Made by a program: the position numbers and the translations under genes | In this document: positions 52,822 through 63,600 of the stretch, piece by piece | Position numbering within the stretch: position 1 is the stretch's first letter | Layout of the letters: every line of letters starts with the position of its first letter | The notes under the pieces: model-generated | Told to the model about the DNA's origin: nothing | Databases searched by the model: none | The model's input: the letters and a program-made list of their open reading frames with translations, nothing else | Assembly (NCBI RefSeq): GCF_900113705.1 | Contig: NZ_FOQI01000002.1 | Location: forward strand, 124,001-188,000 | Direction of reading: 5' to 3' | From: Collimonas sp. OK307 | Lineage (GTDB): Bacteria; Pseudomonadota; Gammaproteobacteria; Burkholderiales; Burkholderiaceae_D | Length of the DNA: 64,000 nucleotides

Positions 52822-54197
52822 TTGCTGTCCGGTTTAAGCAAGCAGCCGGAAGCGCTGTCTTCCACCAGAAATCCATGCGCCTTGATTTCCAGCCGCAGAC
52901 GGTCGGCCTCTTGCCACTGACGCATTTCCCGTGCAGCTTGGCGTTGTTTGACCAGTGCTCCTACCGCCTCGGGTATCTCATAGCTGGCTGGACGCCAATC
53001 CTCTAGCCCCAGCCCCAATACCTGGTCCATCTCACGCAATGTAGCTTTGTATGTTGCTGCGCCGGTCTCGCTGCGCACCAGTTCCCATACGATAGCTAAT
53101 GCGCGCGGAAGATTGAGGTCGTTGTTGATTTCATCGCGGAAGCGGGTTAACCATGTATGGTCGATCTGCCCGCCGTCCGGCCAGCGATGGTAAGCCTCTC
53201 TCAAACGTTGCAATCCGGTAGCCGCAGCTTGCAAGCCATCCCAGCTGAATTCAAGCTGACTCCGATAGTGCGCCATCAGGCACAGATAGCGATACGCCAA
53301 GGGATCGATTCCTTGTTCGATCAATGTCTGCAGACGCAGGAAATCACCGCCTGATTTGGACATTTTTTCGCTGCCGGTCTGCAGGAAATAACCATGCATC
53401 CAGAAATTCGCAAGGCGGGTGCCGTGGCATGCCTCGGTTTGCGCGATCTCATTGCTGTGATGGACGGCGATATGGTCTTCGCCGCCGCAATGGATATCAA
53501 ACCAGGTACCGAGATGCGCCGCCGACATCGCCGAACACTCGATGTGCCAACCCGGAAAACCTCGGCCCCATGGACTATCCCATTCCATCTGGCGGCGGGA
53601 GTCTGCAGGGCTGAATTTCCAGAGAGCGAAATCGGTATTGCTGCGCTTCTCTCCCAAGGCCACGCGCGCGCCGGCCTGGAGGGTGTTGCGGTCGAGCCTG
53701 GCCAGGTAGCCATAGTCGCTTTGCCGGCTGGTGTCGAAGTAGATGCCATCCTGAGTGCGATAGGTATAACTCTTCTCTTCCAGCGTCTGGATAAATGCGA
53801 TTTGCTCGAGCAGGTATTCGGTGGCGCGGCACCAGGTGACGGGCTCCAACAGGTTCAGGGCGCGAAAATCCGCCATGAACGCAGCGCTATAAAACGCCGC
53901 GATTTCCCAGGCGCTCTTACCGCTGCGCCTGCTGCCTTTCTCCATCTTGTCCTCACCGTCGTCGGCATCTGAAACCAGATGGCCGACGTCAGTGATATTG
54001 ACCACATGCTGCACCTGATAATGATTGAAGCTCAGCGTACGCCGTAGCAAATCTTCGAAAATATAGGTGCGCAGGTTGCCGATATGAGCATAGTCGTAAA
54101 CCGTCGGACCGCAGCAATACAAACCCACGCGCCCCGCCTCAATACTTTCAAAGCGCCGGACGCGACGCTCCCAGCTATCGTACAGATGGAGTTCCAT
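52818..54197 (-). CDS. cysS: Divergent cysteinyl-tRNA synthetase
   Basis: A 459-residue class I tRNA synthetase. It has CGPTVYDYAHIGNLRTYIFEDLL (zinc cysteine and HIGH-type motif), GWHIECSAMS and HCGGEDHIAVHHSNEIAQTEA (zinc and active-site residues), and KMSKSGGDF. Common bacterial CysRS has KMSKSLGNF at the last motif and a different N-terminus, so this looks like a separate lineage and perhaps a second copy. The ribosome binding site is poor. It stands alone, converging with the amine oxidase, with no tRNA nearby. Confidence 0.82.
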   Translation of the reverse strand: MELHLYDSWERRVRRFESIEAGRVGLYCCGPTVYDYAHIGNLRTYIFEDLLRRTLSFNHYQVQHVVNITDVGHLVSDADDGEDKMEKGSRRSGKSAWEIAAFYSAAFMADFRALNLLEPVTWCRATEYLLEQIAFIQTLEEKSYTYRTQDGIYFDTSRQSDYGYLARLDRNTLQAGARVALGEKRSNTDFALWKFSPADSRRQMEWDSPWGRGFPGWHIECSAMSAAHLGTWFDIHCGGEDHIAVHHSNEIAQTEACHGTRLANFWMHGYFLQTGSEKMSKSGGDFLRLQTLIEQGIDPLAYRYLCLMAHYRSQLEFSWDGLQAAATGLQRLREAYHRWPDGGQIDHTWLTRFRDEINNDLNLPRALAIVWELVRSETGAATYKATLREMDQVLGLGLEDWRPASYEIPEAVGALVKQRQAAREMRQWQEADRLRLEIKAHGFLVEDSASGCLLKPDSN

Positions 54198-54466
54198 GCC
54201 GTTTTTTTCAAAAAATTAACTAGATGAGCCAGCGAAAAACAAGTTAGCCATAAATCGGCCAAATACAGGCCAGCGAACCGGAAGAGATCAAGCGCGCCGC
54301 ATTGACAGCGTGCAGCAACAACACGAACAGTGCGTGCAGACGTGGCGGAGTGAGGAGATGAGGGATTGCGTAAGCATCGCTTATACTAACTTGCGGCGCT
54401 TTGCCCGGTCAACCCTCGGCGCGGGGCCAGGCTTGAGCGCGAAGTTAACATTATCAGGAGCAATCT

Positions 54467-55447
<981 letters not shown>

Positions 55448-55457
55448 GCCTAAGCCA

Positions 55458-56159
55458 TCACTGGCAGGCCGCCGTATTGCAGGCATTGCGATCGGCGGCG
55501 CTGGATTTCAGATTGGTTTGGGCGGCATTGTTGTTATTGCCCTTGAACTGATTATTACTGAAACTGGATCGGCCAAAGGCGGCTAGCCCCAGCATCTGAT
55601 TGCCACGCATCACATTGCTGCGCACTTTCAGATCGACGCCGAAGATACCGTCGCCACCGTTACCCTCAGCCACGCTGTTGCTGATGGAACCGCCAAAGAA
55701 CACCGCACCGCCGTGGCCGTTCCGGTTAACGACTATGTGGTCGAGACTGACCGAATTGGTTTCCAGGTAGATGCCGTAATTCCCCATGCCCTGGATGATC
55801 CCGTTCCTGATTACGATCCCGTTGCGACCAACTGCATGCACGCCGTTGCCGACGCCGCTCGGCCAGCAAGGCGCCGGCAGTTGCTGGCACCGCGTCGGCC
55901 CCTGGATCGCGTGGCCGCCGAGGTCCAGGGTAACGTTGTCGGCATTGATCTCGATCGCCGTGGTATTGGCATCCGGTACTTTCAAATTACCGGACAGACG
56001 GTAATATCCCGCTTTTTCAATGACGACCAGGAAGCCCGGTTTGTCGGCACGACCGGGATCGATCATGGTCACCGGCCCGGCGGCCGCGCTGATGCCGGGA
56101 GCCAGTTGCAAGGCGAGCAGCGCCAGCCCTGCGAGCTGCGGCAAGATTCGATTACGCAT
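55458..56159 (-). CDS. Exported right-handed beta-helix protein
   Basis: A 233-residue protein with a signal peptide (MRNRILPQLAGLALLALQLAPGISAAA). The mature part is made of short repeats with buried isoleucine, valine and asparagine ladders (INADNVTLDLGGHAIQG, GIVIRNGIIQGMGNYGIYL, NGHGGAVFFGGSISNSVAEGNGGDGIFG), typical of parallel beta-helix proteins. The C-terminal tail is asparagine-rich and has two cysteines. Polysaccharide binding or cleavage is possible, but no catalytic residues can be assigned. An upstream ATG at 56174 is also in frame. Confidence 0.72.
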   Translation of the reverse strand: MRNRILPQLAGLALLALQLAPGISAAAGPVTMIDPGRADKPGFLVVIEKAGYYRLSGNLKVPDANTTAIEINADNVTLDLGGHAIQGPTRCQQLPAPCWPSGVGNGVHAVGRNGIVIRNGIIQGMGNYGIYLETNSVSLDHIVVNRNGHGGAVFFGGSISNSVAEGNGGDGIFGVDLKVRSNVMRGNQMLGLAAFGRSSFSNNQFKGNNNNAAQTNLKSSAADRNACNTAACQ

Positions 56160-56210
56160 GACGCGATCAAACATGATATTTACCCATCTTTCTGCACCGG
56201 CCCGGTTTCA

Positions 56211-56582
56211 TTATTCCTGGCCCGCCGTCTCTGACTCGTTGGAGAAAATCGATAATTTCAATGGCCGTACCGCGCCCATCCAGATGGCATGGTCGCGATG
56301 ATCCTGCAGATCGTCGCCGCTCAATGGATGGATAAACACTACCAGCCCCGCACGATGCAAGGCCAGCCAGGGAATCAACTCGCCAAACACTGCCGGTTCA
56401 AACGCCAGCTGACAGCTCCAGTCCGGATGCGGCCCGACCGGCCGCTGATGAACCCGGCCCATGGTTAACGGAAACCGCCGCGCCGCCGCCTCGCACAAGG
56501 CTTGCGCCTGCGCCAGGGTGGTTGCATCGAAATAGATGTGGGCGTGATAGCCGGTGATGCGCGGCTCAAGCGATTCTGTCAT
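56211..56582 (-). CDS. DOPA 4,5-dioxygenase family protein
   Basis: A 123-residue protein with the histidine-rich pattern of this family: GYHAHIYFD, RVHQRPVGPHPDWSCQLAF and VFIHPLSGDDLQDHRDHAIWMG. Family members carry a ferredoxin-like fold and may cleave catechols, but most bacterial members have no tested function. It lies 51 bases upstream of the beta-helix gene on the same strand. Confidence 0.82.
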   Translation of the reverse strand: MTESLEPRITGYHAHIYFDATTLAQAQALCEAAARRFPLTMGRVHQRPVGPHPDWSCQLAFEPAVFGELIPWLALHRAGLVVFIHPLSGDDLQDHRDHAIWMGAVRPLKLSIFSNESETAGQE

Positions 56583-56852
56583 GCGGGAAGCTCCGGGGGA
56601 TGAGGAGTAAGGAGTAGAAATTGCGAACGAATGTAGTCGGCAATAATTTTTTTAGTGTATTTCAGATCAAGAATACTCTTTTTCCGCAGCCCGCGAAATC
56701 TCATGGAGAAGTGACAAGTTGAACTTGTCTTTCTGATCATCACCCCGGGAAAATAATGCGGTCTCTGTGCGGTGACGTACTTAACTTTTGGGTTAAGGTA
56801 GGTAATCTCTTCCCATAAACCTAGATTCAAGAGTTGCGCCGCAAATTATCCG
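56583..56852. other. 270-base divergent gap
   Basis: An AT-rich control region between the DOPA dioxygenase-like gene and the AI-2E transporter gene. No gene or clear operator was found. Confidence 0.35.
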
Positions 56853-58103
56853 ATGAAACCACCAATCGCCCATGCAGCCGCAGTTGCAGTAGCAGAAGCA
56901 AGCGCCAACGATGCGCCTGAGCATGTACCTGCGCCCGAGGACGAGCCGGATACAAGCGCGGCAGCGGAGCCCGTAATGACCGGGCCGTTGGCGCCATTTT
57001 CCGCCACCGGCTCGACCAATGTCCGCAATCTTTGCCTGCGGATACTTACCGTATTGGCATTGGTATTCGCCCTGCAATGGGCGCGCAGTTTCCTGGTCCC
57101 TTTGCTGTTCGGCATTTTCATTGCCTACACCTTGAATCCTTTGGTGGCTTGCCTGGAGCGTATCCGCATCCCGCGTTTAGTCGGCACTTGCGTCGTGATG
57201 CTTACCTTGCTGCTTGGCCTGGGCCAGGTTACCTATTCTTTACGCGGTGAATTCCAATCGATTGTCGAACGCCTGCCGGCTGCCGCCCATCAATTATCCC
57301 GCGCCATGGTCAGCATACAGGCCAAGACACAGGACGGGGGAACCAGCACTATCCAGAAAATGCAGGCCGCAGCGAACGAAATCCAGACCGCCGCCGGCCA
57401 GGCCGCTGGCGTACGACCGGATAACAAACGCCAGGCTAGTCCGGCGCCGCCACCGTTTCAACTGGGCGAATGGCTATGGACCGGCTCGATGGGTGCGATG
57501 CTATTCATCGGACAAGTGATGATGGTGATCTTCCTGGTCTTCTTTCTTTTGCTGTCCGGCGATACCTTCAAGCGCAAACTGGTGAAACTGACGGGGCCGA
57601 CCCTGTCTAACAAAAAGATCGCCGTCAATATCCTGCTAGACATCAATACCTCGATCCAGAATTACATGTTCATGCTGCTGGTGACGAATGCCTTGCTGGC
57701 GACCATGATGTGGGTGGTATTTCGCTCGGTAGGCCTGGAAAACGCCGGCGCCTGGGCGGTAGCGGGCGGCTTCCTGCACATCATTCCGTACTTCGGCCCG
57801 CTGTTGATCGCCGTCGCCACCGGCTTGACCGCGTTCATGCAGTTTCAATCGTTTTCGATGATGTTGCTGGTGTCAGCGTCGACGCTGGTTATCGCCACCC
57901 TGGTCGGTACCTTCGTGACCACCTGGATGACCGGCAGAATCGCCAAAATGAATGCGGCTGCGGTATTTATCGGCCTGCTGTTCTGGGGATGGCTGTGGGG
58001 AATATGGGGCCTGCTGCTCGGCATTCCGATTATTGTCATCATCAAAGTCATCGCCAAACGTGTCGATGGCATGCAGGCGGTGGCTGAATTGCTGGGTGAC
58101 TAA
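56853..58103 (+). CDS. AI-2E family transporter
   Basis: A 416-residue membrane protein. An acidic alanine-rich N-terminus of about 45 residues is followed by the AI-2E domain with about seven or eight helices. GIFIAYTLNPLVACLERIRIPR, GGFLHIIPYFGPLLIAV and GLLFWGWLWGIWGLLLGIPI are family hallmarks. Members have been linked to export of AI-2 or to cation/proton exchange, so the substrate is open. It converges with the SYLF gene. Confidence 0.85.
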   Translation: MKPPIAHAAAVAVAEASANDAPEHVPAPEDEPDTSAAAEPVMTGPLAPFSATGSTNVRNLCLRILTVLALVFALQWARSFLVPLLFGIFIAYTLNPLVACLERIRIPRLVGTCVVMLTLLLGLGQVTYSLRGEFQSIVERLPAAAHQLSRAMVSIQAKTQDGGTSTIQKMQAAANEIQTAAGQAAGVRPDNKRQASPAPPPFQLGEWLWTGSMGAMLFIGQVMMVIFLVFFLLLSGDTFKRKLVKLTGPTLSNKKIAVNILLDINTSIQNYMFMLLVTNALLATMMWVVFRSVGLENAGAWAVAGGFLHIIPYFGPLLIAVATGLTAFMQFQSFSMMLLVSASTLVIATLVGTFVTTWMTGRIAKMNAAAVFIGLLFWGWLWGIWGLLLGIPIIVIIKVIAKRVDGMQAVAELLGD

Positions 58104-58131
58104 ACTCCCACCTGTCGGTTGTTCGCCGCAT

Positions 58132-58161
58132 AAAAAAATACGGCATCCTCAGATGCCGTAT
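58132..58161 (-). terminator. Rho-independent terminator of the SYLF gene
   Basis: ATACGGCATC and GATGCCGTAT form a perfect 10-bp stem around CTCA (58138-58161). On the - strand it is followed by seven T. It lies 32 bases past the SYLF stop and between converging genes. Confidence 0.85.
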
Positions 58162-58193
58162 CGGTGTTGCGCCTACAGTACCGCAGTTTTGAT

Positions 58194-58784
58194 TTAGAGC
58201 GAGATCTTCGCGATCTTCGCACCTTGCAACGACACGCCGGCCATCAATCCGCCATTGGTAGTGACGAAACCGATGATAGGTTGCTGCGCGGTATTCGTGT
58301 CTATGTTGCCGTTGGCGCCGATATTAGCCAGCGCCACGGTGGCGTCGGCGCCAACCGTCCAGCCATTACTGTTGCGGAATTTATCAAGCGCATCCTGCGT
58401 CATGAATAACAAGATAATTGCTTTCGATTGCGCTCCGGCCTGGAAGCCGATCGAACCTGCAGTGGTGCTGTAATAACCCTCGTTACGGCCACCGACGCGC
58501 AGTGCGCCCTTACCGTATTCAGCCCCGACCACAAAACCGGCTTGCAGCACTGCCGGGAATACCAGCACACCCTTGGCCCGGGCTACCAGCTCGCGCGAAG
58601 CGGGTGCGGTCTGGTACAGTTTGGATAAAGTGGCATCTACGCCAGCATTGACATCGTTGCGGCTGGTTTGGGAACTTGCGTCGCGACCCGGGGCAGTTGT
58701 GGTGCAGCCGGCAAATGTGAGGCAAGCCATGGCGACCGCGATAGCTGCCAGTCCTTTGGACGGGAAAGAGGAATTTTTTCGCAT
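58194..58784 (-). CDS. SYLF/YSC84-domain lipoprotein
   Basis: A 196-residue lipoprotein. The signal peptide ends in the lipobox LTFAGC. The SYLF domain follows: AKGVLVFPAVLQAGFVVGAEYGKGALRV, YYSTTAGSIGFQAGAQSKAIILLFMTQDALDKF and GANGNIDTNTAQQPIIGFVTTNGGLMAGVSL. These domains bind lipids; the bacterial role is unclear. ATG 58784 is preferred because GGAG lies eight bases upstream. It is followed by a strong terminator. Confidence 0.85.
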   Translation of the reverse strand: MRKNSSFPSKGLAAIAVAMACLTFAGCTTTAPGRDASSQTSRNDVNAGVDATLSKLYQTAPASRELVARAKGVLVFPAVLQAGFVVGAEYGKGALRVGGRNEGYYSTTAGSIGFQAGAQSKAIILLFMTQDALDKFRNSNGWTVGADATVALANIGANGNIDTNTAQQPIIGFVTTNGGLMAGVSLQGAKIAKISL

Positions 58785-59043
58785 TTTTTTCTCCATCAAA
58801 ATCAATAGTGATTAAACAATTTTGCAAAAAAGACATTGCAAAACACATGTATGAACCAGCATTTTCGACTGAGCTTCCATAACCTCCCAGCTCCTGACGC
58901 AATCACGATTAAACTGTAGACGGCATGTAATATTACATCTGTGCGGTGGCACACATTCAAATGACTATTGTCTTCCTGCCCCGCCGTGTCCCTAACCATT
59001 GATCTTGACCGCAGCAAGCTTTGACCATAGCGAGGAACCTGTA

Positions 59044-59532
59044 ATGAGCGGCGCCACCGACAACCCCACCAGCAATCCCCCCTCACCGTCCAAGTTGTAC
59101 CTGGACGACCTGAAAGTCGGCGACCGCTTCAGCAGCGCCGAACACGCACTGGACGAACAGCAAATCCTGGCATTTGCCGGGCAATTCGATCCCCAGCCTT
59201 TCCATTTAAGCGACGCCGCCGCCAAGAACACCATGTTTGGCGGACTGGCGGCCAGCGGCTGGCATACCGCAGCTATCACCATGCGCCTGCTGGTCACCAG
59301 CGGCATGCCGCTGCAAGACGGCCTCATCGGCGCCGGCGGCGAAATCAGCTGGCCGCAGCCGACCCGGGCCAGCGATATCTTGCATGTGGAAAGCGAGATC
59401 ATGGAAATTACGCCTTCCCGCTCGCGGCCGGAACGCGGCATGGTCAAAATGCGCAGCGAGACGCGCAACCAGCGCGGCGAAGTGCTGCAGTTGTTCGTAT
59501 CCAAGCTGGTGGTATGGCGCAAACCGGCGTGA
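59044..59532 (+). CDS. MaoC-family hot-dog dehydratase
   Basis: A 162-residue protein with the (R)-hydratase pattern: DDLKVGDRFSSAEHALDEQQILAFAGQFDPQPFHLSDAAAKNTMFGGLAASGWHTAA, holding the catalytic aspartate and histidine. It probably hydrates enoyl-CoA or a related thioester. ATG 59044 is used with GAGG upstream; the frame extends further without a family match. It is followed 25 bases later by a VOC gene. Confidence 0.85.
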   Translation: MSGATDNPTSNPPSPSKLYLDDLKVGDRFSSAEHALDEQQILAFAGQFDPQPFHLSDAAAKNTMFGGLAASGWHTAAITMRLLVTSGMPLQDGLIGAGGEISWPQPTRASDILHVESEIMEITPSRSRPERGMVKMRSETRNQRGEVLQLFVSKLVVWRKPA

Positions 59533-59534
59533 GC

Positions 59535-59560
59535 GAGCATCAAGATGGAGCATCAAGATG
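59535..59560 (+). repeat. Tandem 13-bp duplication at the VOC gene start
   Basis: GAGCATCAAGATG occurs twice head to tail at 59535-59547 and 59548-59560. The second copy supplies the ATG of the VOC gene, and the junction creates GGAG at 59547-59550, the apparent ribosome binding site. Confidence 0.7.
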
Positions 59561-59965
59561 ATACGTATTCGTGAAATCGACCACCTCGTATTGCGCGTGA
59601 CCGACCTTGACCGCATGCTGCGGTTTTACTGCGACGCACTCGGATGCAGCATCGACCGCCGAGTGGACAGCATTGGCCTGGCGCAACTTCGAGCCGGCAG
59701 CGCCATGCTCGACCTGGTGCCGGTAGACGGCAAACTCGGCAGCGCAGGCGGCGCTGCGCCGGGCAAGGAAGGCCGCAACCTGGATCATTTCTGCTTCCGT
59801 GTCGAACCCTTCGACGAAGCGGCAATTCGGGCCCACCTCGCCGCTAACGGCGTCGCAGCGGGTGAACTCGCTTCAAGAAACGGCGCGGAAGGAGAAGGTC
59901 CCTCGATCTACATCACCGATCCGGAGGGTAATGTGGTCGAGCTCAAGGGGCCGCCATATACCTGA
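59558..59965 (+). CDS. VOC-family protein (glyoxalase-like)
   Basis: A 135-residue protein with paired VOC modules: IREIDHLVLRVTDLDRMLRFYCDALGC at the start, NLDHFCFRVEPFDEAAIRAHL in the middle and IYITDPEGNVVELKGPPY at the end, with metal-binding histidines and glutamate in the usual places. It is closest to the small proteins often named VOC virulence proteins. ATG 59558 matches the family start. It is probably co-transcribed with the MaoC gene. Confidence 0.85.
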   Translation: MIRIREIDHLVLRVTDLDRMLRFYCDALGCSIDRRVDSIGLAQLRAGSAMLDLVPVDGKLGSAGGAAPGKEGRNLDHFCFRVEPFDEAAIRAHLAANGVAAGELASRNGAEGEGPSIYITDPEGNVVELKGPPYT

Positions 59966-60082
59966 ACGCCAAGATTGATGCGCCTCACCTTGCTTTGGTT
60001 TCCAGTTTGTTTGCCAGCTAAAACAACAGAAAAGCACATGCTTTCCGAAATAGCTGGATGCTGGTTATAATCAACGGCAAAG

Positions 60083-60664
60083 GTGAAGAAAATGAATTCC
60101 CATATTCTGACTCTGGATATCGCAGGTAATCCGTTCGACTGGATTTCGCCACAAGATGCTGTGCTCTATTATGCGAGCGGGAAGGTGGCTTGGGAACTCG
60201 GGGATGGCGACATCGTCTTCCGCGGTGGTTATTCCCGCACCGGGGTGCAATCGCGCATCGCCGTCAAACCTATCATCGCCATCGCCGGCAGCGCCATCAT
60301 GGCGCGCATGCTGCACCTGGAACTGCCGCTGGGCCATCACAACGACCTGTTGTTCAAACGCGACCGCTACACCTGCGCCTACTGCGGCGGCCACTTTCCT
60401 CACAGCGAACTATCGCGCGACCACATCCATGCGCGTTCCCACGGCGGCAGGGATACATGGATGAATTGCGTCACCGCCTGCAAGGACTGCAACCAGGAAA
60501 AGGGCAACAAGCCGCTGGAAAGCTTTCGCCCGTTGCTGTATGTGCCCTATGTGCCATGCCGTGCCGAGCACTATCTGCTCAGCGGCAGAAATGTGCTGGC
60601 CGACCAGCATGACTACCTGGCCGCCCGGCTGCCCAAGCACAGCCGGCTGCGCGAGCTGAACTGA
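60083..60664 (+). CDS. HNH endonuclease
   Basis: A 193-residue protein with a C-terminal HNH domain: FKRDRYTCAYCGGHFPHSELSRDHIHARSHGGRDTWMNCVTACKDCNQEKGNKPLESF. Both CxxC zinc pairs, the DH pair and the central asparagine are present. The first 90 residues (LDIAGNPFDWISPQDAVLYYASGKVAWELG) match the family of stand-alone HNH proteins common in Proteobacteria. Not clearly mobile; the role is unknown. Confidence 0.88.
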   Translation: MKKMNSHILTLDIAGNPFDWISPQDAVLYYASGKVAWELGDGDIVFRGGYSRTGVQSRIAVKPIIAIAGSAIMARMLHLELPLGHHNDLLFKRDRYTCAYCGGHFPHSELSRDHIHARSHGGRDTWMNCVTACKDCNQEKGNKPLESFRPLLYVPYVPCRAEHYLLSGRNVLADQHDYLAARLPKHSRLRELN

Positions 60665-60670
60665 GGTACG

Positions 60671-63600
60671 TCAGTTCAACGCCTTGCCGGACAAAGATAA
60701 CGCCAACACCCGCGCCACATGCAGTGCAACCGTATCCGCGCCATCGTGAATCTGATGCCTGCAGCTGGTGCCATCGGCGACTACGATGCTGTCTTTGCCG
60801 GCTTTGCGTACTGCCGGAAATAACGCCAGTTCGGCCATGGCGATCGAAGCATCATAGTGCTCAGCCTCATACCCGAAACTACCAGCCATGCCGCAGCATG
60901 ACGACTCCGCCGTGGATAACTCGACTTGCGGAATCCATTGCAAGACGGCCTGTACCGGTCGCAAGGCATCGAAAGCTTTTTGATGGCAATGCCCGTGCAG
61001 CAGCACCTTGCTGGTTTGCAGAGGATGCAAATCCAGCTGCAGGCGGCCAGCCCGTTTTTCCTTCACCAGGAATTCTTCAAAAAGAAAGGCCGATTTCGCC
61101 AGCTTCTGCGCTTCCTCGCCGTAACCGTAATTGAGGAATTCATCGCGCAAGGTCAGCAGGCAGGAAGGCTCCAGCCCGACGACAGGAATGCCGCGTTCGA
61201 CGTAGGGCATCAATGCATCCAGCGTCCTGCGCGCTTCTGCCTTTGCCTGGTCGACCAGGCCTGCAGATAGATAAGTACGGCCGCAGCACAGCGGCTTTTG
61301 TCCTGCAACCGTGTTGAAGTGGACCGTATAGCCGGCAGCTTCCAGCACCGTTTGTGCGGCGCGGGCGTTTTCAGGCTCCATGTAATTATTGAAGGTATCG
61401 ACGAACAGCAATACTTCGCGCTCGCTCTTCACCGCAGATTTTGCATTATTCAGGAATGCATTCTTAAACTGCGGGAAAGATCTTTGCGGGGCAATGCCTA
61501 TCCGTTTTTTGAACCAGGTTGACACTCCCGGAACACGATCGGCCCAGGCGATGAGCCCACCGACCGCACTGGCATATGGCGCATATTGCGGCATGAATCC
61601 GATCAGCTTGTCGCGCAGGCTGAGGCCGTGCTTGTTTGCCCATGCCGCACGTGCTTCGATTTTTATTTTCGCCATGTCGACGCCGGTCGGGCAATCGCGC
61701 TTACAGCCTTTGCAGGACACGCACAGATCAAGTACTTCCTTGACCTCGACACTGGCCAGGCCCTCAGCGCCGAGCTGGCCGGAGAGCGCCAGGCGCAGGG
61801 TATTGGCGCGGCCGCGCGTCACGTGTTTTTCATCCTTGGTGATGCGATAACTGGGACACATGGTGCCGGCGTCGAACTTGCGGCAATGGCCATTGTTGTT
61901 ACACATCTCAACCAGTTTTGCCAGGCCGCCGGTCCTGTCGTCGCCGGTACCGGCAGCGGTTTCCTCGCCGGTCAGGGGATTGCGCCTGACGTTCCAGGAG
62001 GACCAGTCCAGCATAGGCTGATGCGGTAACTCTCTGTATCCTGGCGCAAAGCGGAAATTGGCGACATCGTCCATCTTGGGCGGGCGCACGATCTTGTCCG
62101 GATTGAAGCGGTTTTGCGGATCGAAAAGATCTTTGATTTCAGTGAAGGCAGCATTGATTTTCGGACCATATTGCCATGCCACCCACTCGCCACGGCACAG
62201 GCCGTCGCCGTGTTCACCTGAATACGCGCCTTTGTATTTGCGGACCAGCACCGAAGCAGCTTCTGCAATCTCGCGCATATCTTTGGCGCCACCGCGCCGC
62301 ATGTCGAGTATCGGCCTGACATGCAATGTGCCAACGCTGGCGTGTGCGTACCAGGTGCCTTCGGTGCCGTATTTGTGAAACACCTCGGTCAGCTGGCTGG
62401 TATATTCCGCCAAATGTTCCAGCGGCACGGCGCAATCTTCGATGAAAGATACCGGTTTGCCGTCGCCCTTCATGCTCATCATGATATTCAGGCCGGCTTT
62501 GCGTACATCCCACAGTGCTTTCTGGTCGGCGGCACCAGCCATTTGCACGACTGAGCCGGGCAGCTTCAGATCGGCCATCAACTCATCGAGGGCGACTAAT
62601 TTTTTTAGCAATGCGGCATGATCCTCGCCGGCAAACTCGACCAGGAGAATCGCTTGCGGTCGCCCTGTCAATGCTTTTTCGATGACCGGCTTGAATGCCG
62701 GATTGCTCATGGACAGATCGATCATGGTGCGGTCGACCAGTTCGACTGCAGTCGGACCGAGCTTGACGATGTGTTGCGTCATATCCATCGCCTGGTAAAA
62801 GGTCGGGAAATTCACCACGCCCAATACCTTGTGCGCCGGCAGCGGCACCAATGACAAGGTGAGCTGCCGGCTATAGGCCAGCGTTCCCTCAGAGCCGATC
62901 AGGATATGCGCCAGGTTGGCCATGCCGTCGTCGGTATAGGCGCGCGGGTTCTGGCAATCGAAGATATCGATGTTGTAGCCGCCGACACGCCGCAAGACCT
63001 TGGGCACCCGCTCTGTAATTTCTGCCCGTTCACGCTGCGCAATGCGCTGCAGGCCGCTGACAATATCACCAATCCGGTCGGTTTTCTCCATGCGATCCAG
63101 ACGCTCGAAACGCCCTTGCGTGCCATCCGCGAGGACGGCGTCGATCGCCGTCACGTTGTGCACCATGTTGCCGTACTCAATCGACCTGGAACCGCAGGAA
63201 TTATTGCCTGCCATGCCGCCAATCGTGCACTGGGCCGCAGTTGATACATCGACCGGAAACCATAAACCATGCGGCTTCAGCCAGGCGTTGAGATGATCGA
63301 GGACTATCCCGGGTTCCACCGTGATCGTGCGCGCCTCAGGGTCGAAAGCGATGACGTTATTCAGCCATTTGCTGTTGTCGATCACCAGTGCCTCGCCGAC
63401 GGTTTGGCCGCATTGGCTGGTACCGGCGCCACGCGCCAGAACCGGCATGTTGTGGCTACGAGCGATATCCAGCGCCAGCAGCAAATCCTTCTGATCGCGC
63501 GGCACTACCACACCGACCGGCATGATTTGATAGATCGAGGCATCGGTTGCGTATCTGCCTCGATCGGCCGTGTCGAACAGAATGTCGCCCCTCAGCTCTT

